Positions 41,374-50,631 of a stretch of DNA of 64,000 nucleotides are shown piece by piece. Below the pieces are notes generated by a model. The model was given only the letters and a program-made list of their open reading frames with translations. It was not told the origin of the DNA and did no database searches. A program made the position numbers and the translations under genes. The stretch lies in the NCBI GenBank assembly GCA_963802635.1, contig CAWDJJ010000001.1, forward strand, positions 992,001 to 1,056,000, in the 5' to 3' direction. The stretch is from CAVTLG01 sp963802635 (GTDB taxonomy: Bacteria > Chloroflexota > Ktedonobacteria > Ktedonobacterales > Ktedonobacteraceae). Each line of letters opens with the position of its first letter. Positions within the stretch are counted from its first letter, which is position 1.

Positions 41374-41660
41374 CTGGGGCGCGCGTCGGCGTGGTCGGTT
41401 CTAGGTCGTGTTGGTAAATGCCCTACCAAGTGAGCAGGTTTGGCCCCAATCATGAGCACTGGCAAGACCACGCCTGGAAAAACCGCTCCCTATCTGGCTT
41501 CTTCCATCGATACGTTGTAAATTGGCTGTTTTTGAGCGCATCTGCAAAATTCGTCTGCCAAAGCCTTGACACCATACGATATATCGTTTATACTTCGCAC
41601 GTTAAGTATTAACATGCAAACATTTTGCGTTGCCAAATGTTAACCACATAAAGGAGATAT
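41374..41660 (+). promoter_or_regulatory. Region upstream of the marR gene with operator-like palindromes
   Basis: After the end of array 2. A dyad GTTAA-GTA-TTAAC lies at 41601-41613 and a second, AACATTT...AAATGTT, at 41619-41641. Both sit just before the MarR start, the usual place for MarR-type autoregulatory sites. Confidence 0.55.
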
Positions 41661-42173
41661 ATGGATCTACCTCTTGATGATAATCGCGGTCGTCTCAGTT
41701 ACTGGCTCTTCTACGCACAACGCTGTGTCGCATATGCGTACGCAGAAGTGCTGCGGGCGCATTGCGAAGAGCGCGGAAAGCCATATGCCATCACACCACC
41801 ACAGTGGGGCGCATTATCGCTCCTGCTCGTCCATGATGGCATGACCATCGGTGCCATGAGTCAAAAGCGTGGCGTTGATGCTCCGGCGGCGACAGGTATT
41901 ATCACGCGGCTGGAGCAGTATGGGCTGGTGGAGCGACGACATGATCGGGAAGACCGCCGCATTGTCAAGGTCTATCTCACCGATGAGGGCAGAGATATCT
42001 CAAACACGCTGGTTTCCTCGGTGGAGCACTTCGAGCAAAGCATGAAACGTGGGTTCGCTGAGGGCGAGATGGATCGTTTCCTGCTCCAACTCCAACGGCT
42101 CATTACGAACACCGCTGAGATCGGGCCAGGGCTGGGTGATCGCTTCGGTCTGCTCCCAAAGGATGTGGTATAG
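41661..42173 (+). CDS. MarR-family transcriptional regulator
   Basis: 170 aa. The MarR winged helix-turn-helix fold is clear: ITPPQWGALSLLLVHDGMTIGAMSQKRGVDAPAATGIITRLEQYGLVERRHDREDRRIVKVYLTDEG spans the recognition helix and the wing with its DRR tip. An N-terminal dimerisation helix (about 10-35) and a C-terminal helix complete it. AAAGGAGA precedes the ATG. It probably represses itself and the following two genes, possibly in response to a small aromatic ligand; this is inference. Confidence 0.9.
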   Translation: MDLPLDDNRGRLSYWLFYAQRCVAYAYAEVLRAHCEERGKPYAITPPQWGALSLLLVHDGMTIGAMSQKRGVDAPAATGIITRLEQYGLVERRHDREDRRIVKVYLTDEGRDISNTLVSSVEHFEQSMKRGFAEGEMDRFLLQLQRLITNTAEIGPGLGDRFGLLPKDVV

Positions 42174-42245
42174 CTACGCGCGACACGATGGACTACGTTT
42201 TCAACCCCTCGCAAGAGAGAAGCCATGCTGAAAGGAAAAAACAAC

Positions 42246-42716
42246 ATGAATCCTGCCACCGTCCTCGACTTCGTGAATATATTCTTCGCTGGTATGTTGG
42301 CTGGCATCGAGTTCGTGATCCACTACGGTTTGCGTGGGCCTTCCGAGATTCTGGACGAACATTCGCAGCTCCAGCTTCGTCAAGCGCTGGTAATGAGGTT
42401 GCGTGTGCTGGTACCCGCCTTCTTTGCGCCAACGGCGGTGTTAGGGATTGCCCTAACGGTTCTCAATGGTGGCACACCCGGCTTTTGGTTTCGATGTGCG
42501 GCAGTGCTCGCCGTATGCACCTGGATCTTGATCAGGGTCGTCGGCACCGTCCCTATCAACAGTGCCACGGCTGACTGGCAGCTCAGCGCGCCACCAAAGA
42601 ATTGGAAGACGTTAGTCAATCGCGCGGAGCGGTTCCATATTGTTGGGGTCTGGGCAGCGGTCCTGGCATTTGCGTTCTTCTTGACTGCCGTGGCACTCAA
42701 GCTGGCCGTTCATTGA
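42246..42716 (+). CDS. DUF1772 (anthrone oxygenase-like) membrane protein
   Basis: About 156 aa, four predicted membrane segments: FVNIFFAGMLAGIEFVIHYG, LVPAFFAPTAVLGIALTVL, AAVLAVCTWILIRVVGTV and VWAAVLAFAFFLTAVAL. PINSATADWQ and the NWKTLVNRAERFHIV segment are typical of DUF1772. Some relatives are anthrone oxygenases. A start at 42225 is also possible; 42246 is preferred because AAAGGA lies upstream and the family usually starts just before the first helix. It lies in the MarR operon. Confidence 0.8.
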   Translation: MNPATVLDFVNIFFAGMLAGIEFVIHYGLRGPSEILDEHSQLQLRQALVMRLRVLVPAFFAPTAVLGIALTVLNGGTPGFWFRCAAVLAVCTWILIRVVGTVPINSATADWQLSAPPKNWKTLVNRAERFHIVGVWAAVLAFAFFLTAVALKLAVH

Positions 42717-42752
42717 CCTGTGAGAAAGCGGCCTACACGCGCGGAGGGAATG

Positions 42753-43193
42753 ATGACCAAGCACACAAGCACATCTTTACATGATCTCGTCGTACGTACC
42801 TTCGCCACGATTGAGGCCAAGGATCTGGAGGCGATGATGGGTCTCTTTGCCGATGATGCAGTTGTCATCGATCCCCACTTTCCGACGCCGCAGATGCAAG
42901 GGAAAGCGGTCATCACAGAAGCCTTTCGGGGAGCGATGAGTGGAATGCAGTCATTCGGCTACACCATCGTGAACTATTGCGAGTCCGAGAATGGGCAATG
43001 TGCGTCAGTAGAGACGGCAACCCATCATGTCGTGAAACAAGGGATGAAGCTCAACTTCCCGCAAGTCTTCATCTTCGAGGCGACGGACGGGCACATCACG
43101 AGGATACAAGCCTACGAACCGTACGGGCCACATGGGATTATAGGAGTATTCTTGTTTTTTGCTCGCCTCACAAACAGATTCTTGAGAAAGTGA
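42753..43193 (+). CDS. SnoaL-like (NTF2-fold) protein
   Basis: About 146 aa. The NTF2-like fold is visible: LVVRTFATIEAKDLEAMMGLFADDAVVIDPHFPTPQMQGKAVITEAF, then the beta strands QVFIFEATDGHITRIQAYEPYG. SnoaL-like proteins isomerise or bind small polar-aromatic compounds. GGAGGG precedes paired ATG codons at 42750/42753. It follows the DUF1772 gene and is probably controlled by the MarR protein; the substrate is unknown. Confidence 0.82.
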   Translation: MTKHTSTSLHDLVVRTFATIEAKDLEAMMGLFADDAVVIDPHFPTPQMQGKAVITEAFRGAMSGMQSFGYTIVNYCESENGQCASVETATHHVVKQGMKLNFPQVFIFEATDGHITRIQAYEPYGPHGIIGVFLFFARLTNRFLRK

Positions 43194-43280
43194 CGAGTAA
43201 ATGCCCTGAAATGTGTGAGCAGGTATTTACCACCTCTATTTCTGGCAATATTCTCGTGCCAGAAAGACTCAACAAAAATT

Positions 43281-43302
43281 CCGCAGAAACTGCGGATTTT
43301 CT
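43281..43302 (+). terminator. Short terminator hairpin before cas1
   Basis: CCGCAG-AAA-CTGCGG followed by a T-rich stretch (ATTTTCTTT). It probably ends the MarR operon and separates it from the adaptation genes. Confidence 0.6.
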
Positions 43303-43366
43303 TTGTAAAGTGTCTTCTAGCAGCACAAATTGTTGTGCGCCAATACGCTGAAGAGGAGAGGACACA

Positions 43367-44380
43367 ATGGAACTTGTTGTAGAGGGTAAAGGATCTTTTG
43401 TCGGCAAACACCAGGGGCGTCTGCGCGTCACGCGTGCACAAAAGACGATCACCGAGGTACCACTCATTCATCTCAAGCAGGTCATTATTGTAGATAGCGG
43501 CGTTGGCATTTCCAGCGACGTCATTCGAACATGCAGCGAAGAGGGGATTCCCATTCATTTCTTGAGTAGTCGTGGCTCGGCCATCGCCAGTCTTTACTCG
43601 GCTGGCCTGACGGGAACGGTGATGACACGCCGCGCACAACTGCTGGCATACGAACAGACCATTGGCATAACCGTTGTTAAAGCGTTTATTACCGGCAAGC
43701 TGGAGAATCAGGCCAACCTGTTGCGCTACATGGCGAAGTATCGCAAGGAAACCAATGCCACACTCTATGAAGAGCTGACACTCGCATCCCTGGAGATGCG
43801 CGACTTCATTCATGAGCTGACACAGCTCAATGCTGAGAAGATCGATGAGGTACGTGAGCAATTCCTCTCGGTTGAAGGTCGGGCCGCGCAACGCTACTGG
43901 GCAATGGTTGCGCGCATCATTCCCGATGAGCTACAATGGCCTGGACGCGAAACGCAAGGAGCAACCGATCCGTTCAATGCAGCACTCAACTATGGCTATG
44001 GCATCCTCTATGCACAGATCGAGCATGCATTGACGCTGGCGGGACTCGATCCCTTTGGTGGCTTTCTTCACACCAACCGCCCAGGCAAGCCAAGTCTGGT
44101 CCTGGATTGCATCGAAGAGTTTCGCCAGACCATCGTCGACCGGACCATTATTGGTCTGGTCAACAAGCATATACCACTGGAGCAAGATGAGCAAGGTTTG
44201 CTCACAGAGACAACGCGCAAGAAGATCGCGGAAAAAGTTATCGAGCGCCTGGAAAGCAGTGAAGCATACGAAAAGAAACGACAGGCATTACGCTTTATTC
44301 TGCAGAGTCAGGCGCGCCACCTCGCGCTCTTCCTGCGCAACGACCGCGCAAACTATGAACCCTTTATTGCTGGATGGTAA
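43367..44380 (+). CDS. cas1: Cas1 integrase of the adaptation complex
   Basis: 337 aa. Metal ligands of the Cas1 active site are visible: E170 in LSVEGRAAQRYW, H235 in GGFLHTNRPGKPSLVLD and D247. The N-terminal beta domain (1-75, ending IPIHFLSSRG) and the C-terminal helical domain are complete. GAGGAGAGGAC precedes the ATG. Cas1 with Cas2 inserts new spacers beside the leader. It heads a compact cas1-cas2-cas4 operon, separate from the effector genes by array 2 and the MarR operon. Confidence 0.95.
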   Translation: MELVVEGKGSFVGKHQGRLRVTRAQKTITEVPLIHLKQVIIVDSGVGISSDVIRTCSEEGIPIHFLSSRGSAIASLYSAGLTGTVMTRRAQLLAYEQTIGITVVKAFITGKLENQANLLRYMAKYRKETNATLYEELTLASLEMRDFIHELTQLNAEKIDEVREQFLSVEGRAAQRYWAMVARIIPDELQWPGRETQGATDPFNAALNYGYGILYAQIEHALTLAGLDPFGGFLHTNRPGKPSLVLDCIEEFRQTIVDRTIIGLVNKHIPLEQDEQGLLTETTRKKIAEKVIERLESSEAYEKKRQALRFILQSQARHLALFLRNDRANYEPFIAGW

Positions 44381-44391
44381 GGAGGAAATCG

Positions 44392-44652
44392 ATGCGCTAC
44401 CTGTTAATCTACGATATCTCGCACGATGGTGCGCGCACAAAGGTTTCCGACGCCTGCCTGGATTATGGTTTGGAGCGGATTCAGTATAGTGCGTTCCTCG
44501 GTGAGTTGAATAAGACGCATCAGCGTGAACTCTGGCTCCAGATCAAGCGCCGAGTTGGCAAGCATGGAGCAAGCGTACAGCTTTATCCTCTGGACGAGAA
44601 GAGCTGGTCAGGACGCCATGTCTTTGTGCAGTCTACGGAGGAGGTGGAGTAA
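44392..44652 (+). CDS. cas2: Cas2 adaptation protein
   Basis: 86 aa. The start MRYLLIYDISHDGARTKVSDACLDYGLERIQYSAFLG is the ferredoxin-like Cas2 fold with the conserved early Asp (D8). GGAGG precedes the ATG at 44392. It bridges two Cas1 dimers in the integration complex. It lies 11 bp after cas1 and ends directly at the cas4 start. Confidence 0.94.
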   Translation: MRYLLIYDISHDGARTKVSDACLDYGLERIQYSAFLGELNKTHQRELWLQIKRRVGKHGASVQLYPLDEKSWSGRHVFVQSTEEVE

Positions 44653-45252
44653 ATGGCAACCTGGCTGTTAGAGGTGACGGACCTCAAACAATACACCTAT
44701 TGTCCACGCATTGTCTTTTATCGCTATTGCCTGCCTACCATACGTCCGCTGACCTTCTTGATGGAGGAAGGTATTCGTCAGCACGAGGAAGAGGAGGATC
44801 GTGAGGAGCGGCGCAGCCTGCGACACTACCAGTTGCAGGAAGGTGAGCGCTTCTTTCACCTGGCGCTCCAATCGGAGAAGCTGGGTCTGACAGCACGCAT
44901 CGACCTGGCAATCGCCACCCCGTCACGAACAGATGCTGAAGCCGAAGCAATTGTTGTCGAGTACAAATACTCTGAGCAAAAGGCCGGGGCGCACTTCAAA
45001 CTGCAGCTTGCAGCCTATGCTCTATTACTTGAGGAAGCTTGGAATATGCCAGTAAAGCGAGGCTTCATCTACTCGATTCCACTAAAGAAGGCAGAGGTTG
45101 TGACGATTACGCCGCAGTTGCGCAAGAAGGTGATACAGACGGTGAGCGCTATCCGGCACATGGCAGAGCATCAGGCAATGCCGGAGCCACCAGTTGCGCA
45201 AAGTCGCTGTGTCACCTGTGAATTTCGCCGTTTTTGCAACGATGTCGTATAA
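44653..45252 (+). CDS. cas4: Cas4 RecB-like nuclease
   Basis: 199 aa. Four Cys ligands for a 4Fe-4S cluster (C17; C186, C189, C195) and RecB motifs D84, E103-Y-K105 and Q118...Y122 are present. Cas4 trims prespacers and selects those with a correct PAM. The start codon follows the cas2 stop without a gap. The order cas1-cas2-cas4 differs from the usual cas4-cas1-cas2. Confidence 0.93.
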   Translation: MATWLLEVTDLKQYTYCPRIVFYRYCLPTIRPLTFLMEEGIRQHEEEEDREERRSLRHYQLQEGERFFHLALQSEKLGLTARIDLAIATPSRTDAEAEAIVVEYKYSEQKAGAHFKLQLAAYALLLEEAWNMPVKRGFIYSIPLKKAEVVTITPQLRKKVIQTVSAIRHMAEHQAMPEPPVAQSRCVTCEFRRFCNDVV

Positions 45253-45390
45253 GCATTATGCGTAGAATGGTGGCTTCTGGAGCGATACTTCGCAAATTGA
45301 TACCAGAGCCACCGGCTAAGCACGTGTTTGGGTTGCATAGTGGCCTAAAAAGGAGTAGCCTTTTTGTCCATGGCATTGTCTCAAGCAAGG

Positions 45391-46320
45391 CTAACGGTTG
45401 TTTCTCAAGAGATATCCAGCAACCTCATAGCCTCTACCAGGACGCTCTTTCTCCGGCAAATCGGTCAGCCATTCCCACTGTACTTCCTCTATAACCTCAA
45501 ATGTATGTTGTACCATTTCAGAAAATGTGCGTGGGACCAGTGGCAGCAGACGACGATGGGCTACGTCATGATCAGTGCCATGAACGTTGAAGATGAAACC
45601 ACGGATGTCGCTGAGCAATACAGCAACGCCTCCACTATCTAACAAACTGCGTATGAAGTGCAGGTGCGCGTTGATCACACGCACACGGAAGGCTTGCGCG
45701 GCCTCCTGATAGCGACGATGGCGCTCCTGTTCACCTTGCAGGTCAGGAGCAACACGCTGTATAAGATCAAGCACATCGAGTAAAGGGTAGCTGAAGAGCT
45801 GCGAGAGCACCAGCGAACTTATGACAAGGCCAAAATCAGCAGGGCGCAACGTGTAAATTTCTGGTGGGTCCGCTATAGAACACTGCTCCAGGCAAGCAGC
45901 AGCAGCTTCAAAGACCGCTTGCGCTCCCAGCGGGACAATTTTTTGCCAATCCTGGCGTTTCACCAGACGCGCAAGGTTCACACTAACGCCAGCGCTGATA
46001 TCGCATTGTACAAAACGGATGCGCCTGTGCAGGGCCGGTGAGGCCAATTCGTCACGTCCCCGCTGCATAGCAGCCAGGTCAAAGTCGGCCAGCACGACTT
46101 CTTCCGAGGCCCGTGCCAACTCGCTCAACGGAACCTCCGTGCAGGCACCAGCTCCCAGCACCAGCGTACCCTGCGAAGTCGCAGGCTCACGTAGCGCTAG
46201 CGCACGTGTGACAAGTGTGGTACAGTATTGTAAGTGCTGTGGAGCATATTGATGCAACCACGCGCGACGCTGCATACCTTGCATTTGTACATTATTAGAG
46301 GATAGAGTATCAATACGCAC
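45391..46320 (-). CDS. Class I SAM-dependent methyltransferase-like protein
   Basis: 309 aa from a GTG start. Motif I (TLVLGAGACTEVPLSEL, about 52-68), an acidic strand end (VVLADFD) binding the ribose, and RFVQCDISAG (motif II-like) show a Rossmann methyltransferase. The long middle (EIYTLRPADFGLVISSLVLSQLFSYPLLDVLDLI) resembles the region of unannotated Chloroflexota methyltransferases. The C-terminus holds the acceptor strands (VAVLLSDIRGFIFNV). Substrate unknown. It is divergent from the GNAT gene and convergent with cas4. Confidence 0.75.
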   Translation of the reverse strand: MRIDTLSSNNVQMQGMQRRAWLHQYAPQHLQYCTTLVTRALALREPATSQGTLVLGAGACTEVPLSELARASEEVVLADFDLAAMQRGRDELASPALHRRIRFVQCDISAGVSVNLARLVKRQDWQKIVPLGAQAVFEAAAACLEQCSIADPPEIYTLRPADFGLVISSLVLSQLFSYPLLDVLDLIQRVAPDLQGEQERHRRYQEAAQAFRVRVINAHLHFIRSLLDSGGVAVLLSDIRGFIFNVHGTDHDVAHRRLLPLVPRTFSEMVQHTFEVIEEVQWEWLTDLPEKERPGRGYEVAGYLLRNNR

Positions 46321-46403
46321 TATGCTTAACCTTGTTTTTTATCTGCAATCGTCTCATCTGAGCCGTAGGCACCACCACTATTTTAAGATTAGGAAGACAC
46401 CGT

Positions 46404-47417
46404 ATGCACAAAGAAATTGTACCATTTCATGATCGGTACATGGAGGACGCAGCCAGGCTGCTCGCACTGCGTCATCAAAGGGATCGGTTGCGTGAACCAG
46501 CCCTACCAGCACGCTTCAGCGATCCCGTGAACGCTCACTGTGCCATAGAGAAGATATGGCAAAAACCACATGCCAGCGGCGTAGTAGCCCTTCAAGCTGA
46601 GCACGTCATAGGCTATCTGATTGGCACACCGCAGATTGATACCTCACGCGGACGTACAGTATGGATACCACTGGCAGGGCACGCGCTCGATCTCGCACAG
46701 AACGCCGAATTGTACCGTGATCTCTACGCAGCACTCTCACCTCAATGGCTCAAATCCGGCTGCTTCGCACACTACATCCTTATCCCGGCAACTGATCAAG
46801 CTGCCCTTGCAGCCTGGTTTGCACTCAGCTTTGGCAAAGAGCAAGCACATGGAATACGCGAAACAGCGACCAGCGATCTAGCAGCAATGCCTATTGATCC
46901 AGCCATCCAGATACGGCGGGCAGGACCGGATGACCTGGAAGCGGTGCTGGCATGTTCCAATGAGCTTAAGCGCTATCTCGCTAGCCCACCCATATATGCA
47001 CCTCTCCTTCCTGAATACGAGGATGAGATGCGTCAGATGTTTACGGAAATCCTCAGCGATTCCACCGCTATCTACTGGATGGCGCACAAGCATAAACGCT
47101 TCCTGGGCTATCAGTTATACACGCTAGCGCCAGGAGAAGTTGCCGACGATGATTTGCTAAAGCCAGAGCTGCATTACACCTATCTCAGTATTAGTGTCAC
47201 GTTTGAAGAAGCTCGTGGACAAGGCATTGGACAGGCGCTCACGGCTCACGGGCTACGCTGGGCACAGGCACAGGGTGATACATTGTGCGGCATAGATTGG
47301 CGCGTCGCCAATCTGAGCGCATCGCGCTTCTGGCCGCGTCAGGGATTTCGGACAATCGCGTACCGGCTCTATCGCAGCGTAGACGAACGCGTGAGCTGGG
47401 GTCACGAGCAAGCCTGA
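46404..47417 (+). CDS. Tandem GNAT N-acetyltransferase
   Basis: 337 aa, two GNAT-like halves. The N-terminal half (1-150; HDRYMEDAARLLALRHQRDR, then HVIGYLIGTPQ) is poorly conserved. The C-terminal half has QIRRAGPDDLEAVLACSNELKRYL, the acetyl-CoA loop ARGQGIGQALTAHGL and CGIDWRVANLSASRFWPRQGF. It transfers an acetyl group to an unknown amine. AGGAAGACAC precedes the ATG. No clear partner genes. Confidence 0.85.
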   Translation: MHKEIVPFHDRYMEDAARLLALRHQRDRLREPALPARFSDPVNAHCAIEKIWQKPHASGVVALQAEHVIGYLIGTPQIDTSRGRTVWIPLAGHALDLAQNAELYRDLYAALSPQWLKSGCFAHYILIPATDQAALAAWFALSFGKEQAHGIRETATSDLAAMPIDPAIQIRRAGPDDLEAVLACSNELKRYLASPPIYAPLLPEYEDEMRQMFTEILSDSTAIYWMAHKHKRFLGYQLYTLAPGEVADDDLLKPELHYTYLSISVTFEEARGQGIGQALTAHGLRWAQAQGDTLCGIDWRVANLSASRFWPRQGFRTIAYRLYRSVDERVSWGHEQA

Positions 47418-47481
47418 ACGCGTCTTAGCTCATCTGTGGGAAGCAGAGTCCGAGGTGTGAAATGCCTTCATCAACGTCAAA

Positions 47482-48657
47482 TTATGGAGCCATTTGCAAA
47501 CCTATGCTGGCGATCAGTCCTGCTAGCAGGGCTGCGCGTGGCGCTACGCTGTCAAGCTGCAAGTACTCATTCGGACTATGAATAAACCCTCCAATTGGTC
47601 CAAGACCGTCAATGACGGGAATGTTATCTTGAGAAGCGTATCCTGCATCTCCGCTCCCACCAGTAAGAGCGTGTTCTAAAACAAACTCTAGCATACCAGC
47701 AATGTCCTGAGCCAAGTGTACTAGTTTCATGTTCTCAGGTGTTCGTACCATTGGGTGCTTGTGCTGTGGTGAGGCTTCCAGTTTCAATACGACGTCTGGC
47801 ACAATACGCTGTTGCATGGCTTCTTGCCATAACTGCTCAGTGGCAATACGGTCTTGGTACTGCAAGTAGCGTAAGTCTATAGTGGCTTCTGCATAGTCTG
47901 GTATTACATTGGCCGCAGTTCCTCCAGAGATGATGTTTGTATTGATAGTTACTCCCTCATGCCATCCATTCAAACGTTGGAACTGCAATACTTGATGAGC
48001 AAGCTCTATGATAGCATTGCGGCCTTTCTCTGGTTCCACTCCTGAATGTGCCCCTTGCCCATGCGCCTTGAGTGTATAACAGGTCTGTCCCCTGCGTGCG
48101 CTGACAATATCTCCATTTGAGCGTCCTGCTTCCAGTGCGAGTGCAGCTTGACAATTTTGCAACACTCGATGTATGAGGTCTTCGCTATGGCGAGTATTGA
48201 GTTCTTCATCGGAGACACAGAGGATGCGGACCTCACCAAATGAGCGATAGCCACTTGCCAGGAGAGCTTCAAGGGCATAAATAGCTGAGAGGATGCAGCC
48301 TTTCATATCCAAAACCCCAGGACCATATACCGTGTTTCCTTCCACTCGCACTGGTCTCACCGCCGCCGTTCCCACTGGATAGACAGTATCGAGATGGCCC
48401 AGGAGTACTATCGTCCCTCCACCATTACCATGGATCACTCCGAGTAGGTCATTGCCCCACTGCTCTTGCTCAAAGATAGTGACATCCATTCCTAAGCCGC
48501 GTAGACGAGTCGTGAGTACCTTTGCCATCTCGTCCAGTCCTGGTTTGTGATAACTCCCTGAATCAATGGCACAAAGGTTACATAGCTCTTCCACATACTG
48601 GGGCAAGTGGTGTTGCATGTATGACTGTACGTCTAACACCAGGGATTGTCTATTCAT
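47482..48657 (-). CDS. M20-family metallopeptidase (CPG2-like)
   Basis: 391 aa. Zinc ligands and catalytic residues of the M20 family are visible: LLGHLDTVYP (His, catalytic Asp), GPGVLDMKG (bridging Asp), CVSDEELNTRHS (Glu-Glu), LALEAGRSNGD and the C-terminal GGFIHSPNEYLQLDS (His). The lid domain runs about 190-300 (RGQTCYTLKAHGQGAHSGVEPEKGRNAI). It probably hydrolyses a glutamyl or N-acyl-amino acid substrate. The start has GCGGAGG upstream. It ends next to the convergent GNAT gene. Confidence 0.9.
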   Translation of the reverse strand: MNRQSLVLDVQSYMQHHLPQYVEELCNLCAIDSGSYHKPGLDEMAKVLTTRLRGLGMDVTIFEQEQWGNDLLGVIHGNGGGTIVLLGHLDTVYPVGTAAVRPVRVEGNTVYGPGVLDMKGCILSAIYALEALLASGYRSFGEVRILCVSDEELNTRHSEDLIHRVLQNCQAALALEAGRSNGDIVSARRGQTCYTLKAHGQGAHSGVEPEKGRNAIIELAHQVLQFQRLNGWHEGVTINTNIISGGTAANVIPDYAEATIDLRYLQYQDRIATEQLWQEAMQQRIVPDVVLKLEASPQHKHPMVRTPENMKLVHLAQDIAGMLEFVLEHALTGGSGDAGYASQDNIPVIDGLGPIGGFIHSPNEYLQLDSVAPRAALLAGLIASIGLQMAP

Positions 48658-48754
48658 ATTGACCTCCGCATAGAAAACTAAAGACCTATTGCCTGATGGG
48701 TTTCCTGCACACTGAAGGGCTTTTTGGCAGTTAGGAAATGCCCTCTAGATAGAT

Positions 48755-49552
48755 TTACTTCCCGCTATATCTCGGCGGACGCTTTTGCAAGAAAGCCGCG
48801 ACACCCTCCCGATGATCAGCGGTCAAGAGAGCACGCGCTTGTAAGTCTCCTTCGAGCGCAAAGACCCTTTGCAGGTCGCTATCCTGGCCGGTATACATGA
48901 GTTCTTTGATCAGGCCATATGTATAGGTGGGACCATGAGCTAAACGCTGAGCTAACGCGCGCGTCGTAGATGCTAACTCCGCCAGCGGCACACATTTATT
49001 GACCAGACCAAGGCGCTCGGCCTCGGACCCACTTATCTCGTCGGCCAGCAGAGCCATTTCCAGCGCTTTCGCCAGTCCGACCAGGCGAGGCAAGAAATAA
49101 GCACCACCGCCGTCTGGAACCAGTCCAATACGGGCAAAACCCTGCGCCAGACGAGCATTATCGGCGGCAATACGTAGATCACATGCCAGTGCCAGGTTGA
49201 GGGAAATACCCGTTGCCACGCCATGAATAGCCGCAATAACGGGTTTGGGCATCTCGTGAAGCGTCTGGACCAATCGGTGATAGCGTTGGAGATGCTCACG
49301 CACATCGTCAGGTATATCGTGCGTATACTCAACGGCGAACTTTGCCAGGTCCTGACCGGCTCCAAAAGCTCGTCCAGCGCCTGTGATCACCACACAACGA
49401 ATAGTCTCATCCTCAGCGGCAACTTCTGTCGCTTCTATGCACTCCTGTAACATCAGATCGTTAAAGGCGTTCAATACCTGTGGACGATTCAGTATGATAG
49501 TGACAATGCTGCCGTTACGCTCAATAAGTAGGTGTTGGAAATCAGTGCGCAT
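48755..49552 (-). CDS. Enoyl-CoA hydratase/isomerase
   Basis: 265 aa. Crotonase fold: VTIILNRPQVLNAFNDLM, VVITGAGRAFGAGQDLAKF (oxyanion-hole Gly) and KPVIAAIHGVATGISLNLALACDLRIAA. LAQGFARIGLVPDGGGAYFLPRLVGLAKALE holds the acidic-residue region of PaaG-like enzymes. It acts in fatty or aromatic acid breakdown. The ATG at 49552 is chosen because AAGGAG lies upstream. It lies between the M20 gene and holB in the same direction. Confidence 0.9.
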   Translation of the reverse strand: MRTDFQHLLIERNGSIVTIILNRPQVLNAFNDLMLQECIEATEVAAEDETIRCVVITGAGRAFGAGQDLAKFAVEYTHDIPDDVREHLQRYHRLVQTLHEMPKPVIAAIHGVATGISLNLALACDLRIAADNARLAQGFARIGLVPDGGGAYFLPRLVGLAKALEMALLADEISGSEAERLGLVNKCVPLAELASTTRALAQRLAHGPTYTYGLIKELMYTGQDSDLQRVFALEGDLQARALLTADHREGVAAFLQKRPPRYSGK

Positions 49553-49590
49553 GAAATACTCCTTTTTACTGCTGAGCAAATCATCTACGT

Positions 49591-50631
49591 CTACGCTCTT
49601 TGCGCAGCCTTGAGCGTAGGCAGATCAAGCATCAGTACTTCGAGCGCCACACGTACATTGACATTTTGCGCGATAGCTTCCTGCGCCCGCAAAATAGCCC
49701 GCACCATACGCTGAGATGCCTGAGAACCAATGCTGGTCGCCTGCGTCTGCAAGAGATTACGCATATCTACATTGACCGTCAAATCCAGACAATTGTTGGC
49801 CGCCAGGACCATATCACGCCACCACAATGACCATAGCTCCAGCAACGCCTGCACCTTTTCGCTATCGGTCCCCAGGCGTTGCACAAAATCAAAACGCTGC
49901 ACTGTACTGGCCGTAAGCAGCTTTGCCAGCGACTCGAGTTGAGTTCGGCGTTCTGCAAGCATCTCTTCGTCCTCAACAGCCTGCACTGCCCAACCCATAC
50001 GACCAGCAGCCAATGCCGCCAACAGATCAGCCTCAGCAGGCTCAACATCCCCATCTTGCAAGAGAGCGTTTTTGATCTGATTGGCGGTAAGCAGTTGCAG
50101 AGGAATCTGCTGCACACGCGAGAGGATGGTCGGCAATAAAAGACCTGCATCAGGCACGGTTAGCAACAGAACGACATCAGGCTCAGGCTCCTCCAGAGTC
50201 TTTAAGAGACAGTTAGCCGCCTGCGCGTTCATATCTTGCGCATCCTCTATAATGAAAATATTGCGTCGCCCTTCCAGTTTCCGACGCGCCGCATCGCTCT
50301 GCAACGCACGAACTTGCTCTATCAAAATAAATTGTTTGTCAGGTGGCCTGGTAATAATATGAATGTCGGGATGATTACTATGGCGCACCTTACGGCAGGA
50401 GAGACAGGCATTGCAAGGGTCCTGCGGCGTGAGCGAAGGATCGGGTCCCCCGGTGCAGAGGAGCGTCTGCGCAAAACGCCGAGCCAGCAGACTTTTGCCA
50501 ATACGTTGTGGGCCAGCGAATAGATAGGCATGTCGCACCTGCTGAGCAGCAAGCGTGCGACGGAGTATATCGATAGAATGCTCGTGACCAACGAGATCCC
50601 ATCCTGGCGACTGTATCTGACTGGTAAGCAT
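49591..50631 (-). CDS. holB: DNA polymerase III delta' subunit
   Basis: About 346 aa. The clamp-loader AAA+ start is GWDLVGHEHSIDILRRTLAAQQVRHAYLFAGPQRIGKSLLARRFAQ (P-loop-like GPQRIGKS). The zinc module CNACLSCRKVRHSNHPD follows, then VRALQSDAARRKLEGRRNIFIIEDAQDMNAQAANCLLKTLEEP and ILSRVQQIPL, all delta' signatures. The ATG at 50631 is preferred. Just before it are TTGCGA, 17 bp, then TACCAT in an extended -10 context, so the mRNA may start almost at the ATG. Delta' helps load the sliding clamp. Confidence 0.92.
   Translation of the reverse strand: MLTSQIQSPGWDLVGHEHSIDILRRTLAAQQVRHAYLFAGPQRIGKSLLARRFAQTLLCTGGPDPSLTPQDPCNACLSCRKVRHSNHPDIHIITRPPDKQFILIEQVRALQSDAARRKLEGRRNIFIIEDAQDMNAQAANCLLKTLEEPEPDVVLLLTVPDAGLLLPTILSRVQQIPLQLLTANQIKNALLQDGDVEPAEADLLAALAAGRMGWAVQAVEDEEMLAERRTQLESLAKLLTASTVQRFDFVQRLGTDSEKVQALLELWSLWWRDMVLAANNCLDLTVNVDMRNLLQTQATSIGSQASQRMVRAILRAQEAIAQNVNVRVALEVLMLDLPTLKAAQRA

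Noticed and set aside
42380..42700. Frame opposite the DUF1772 gene
   Set aside because: Antisense shadow of a clearly membrane-type coding frame.
45287..45299. CTTCGCAAATT downstream of cas4 resembling the leader motif
   Set aside because: Only 9 matching bases, downstream of the operon, no partner copies at the conserved spacing; probably chance.
45269..45313. Inverted repeat GGTGGCTTCTGG / CCAGAGCCACC after cas4
   Set aside because: Stem has a bulge and no T-run; too weak to call as a terminator.
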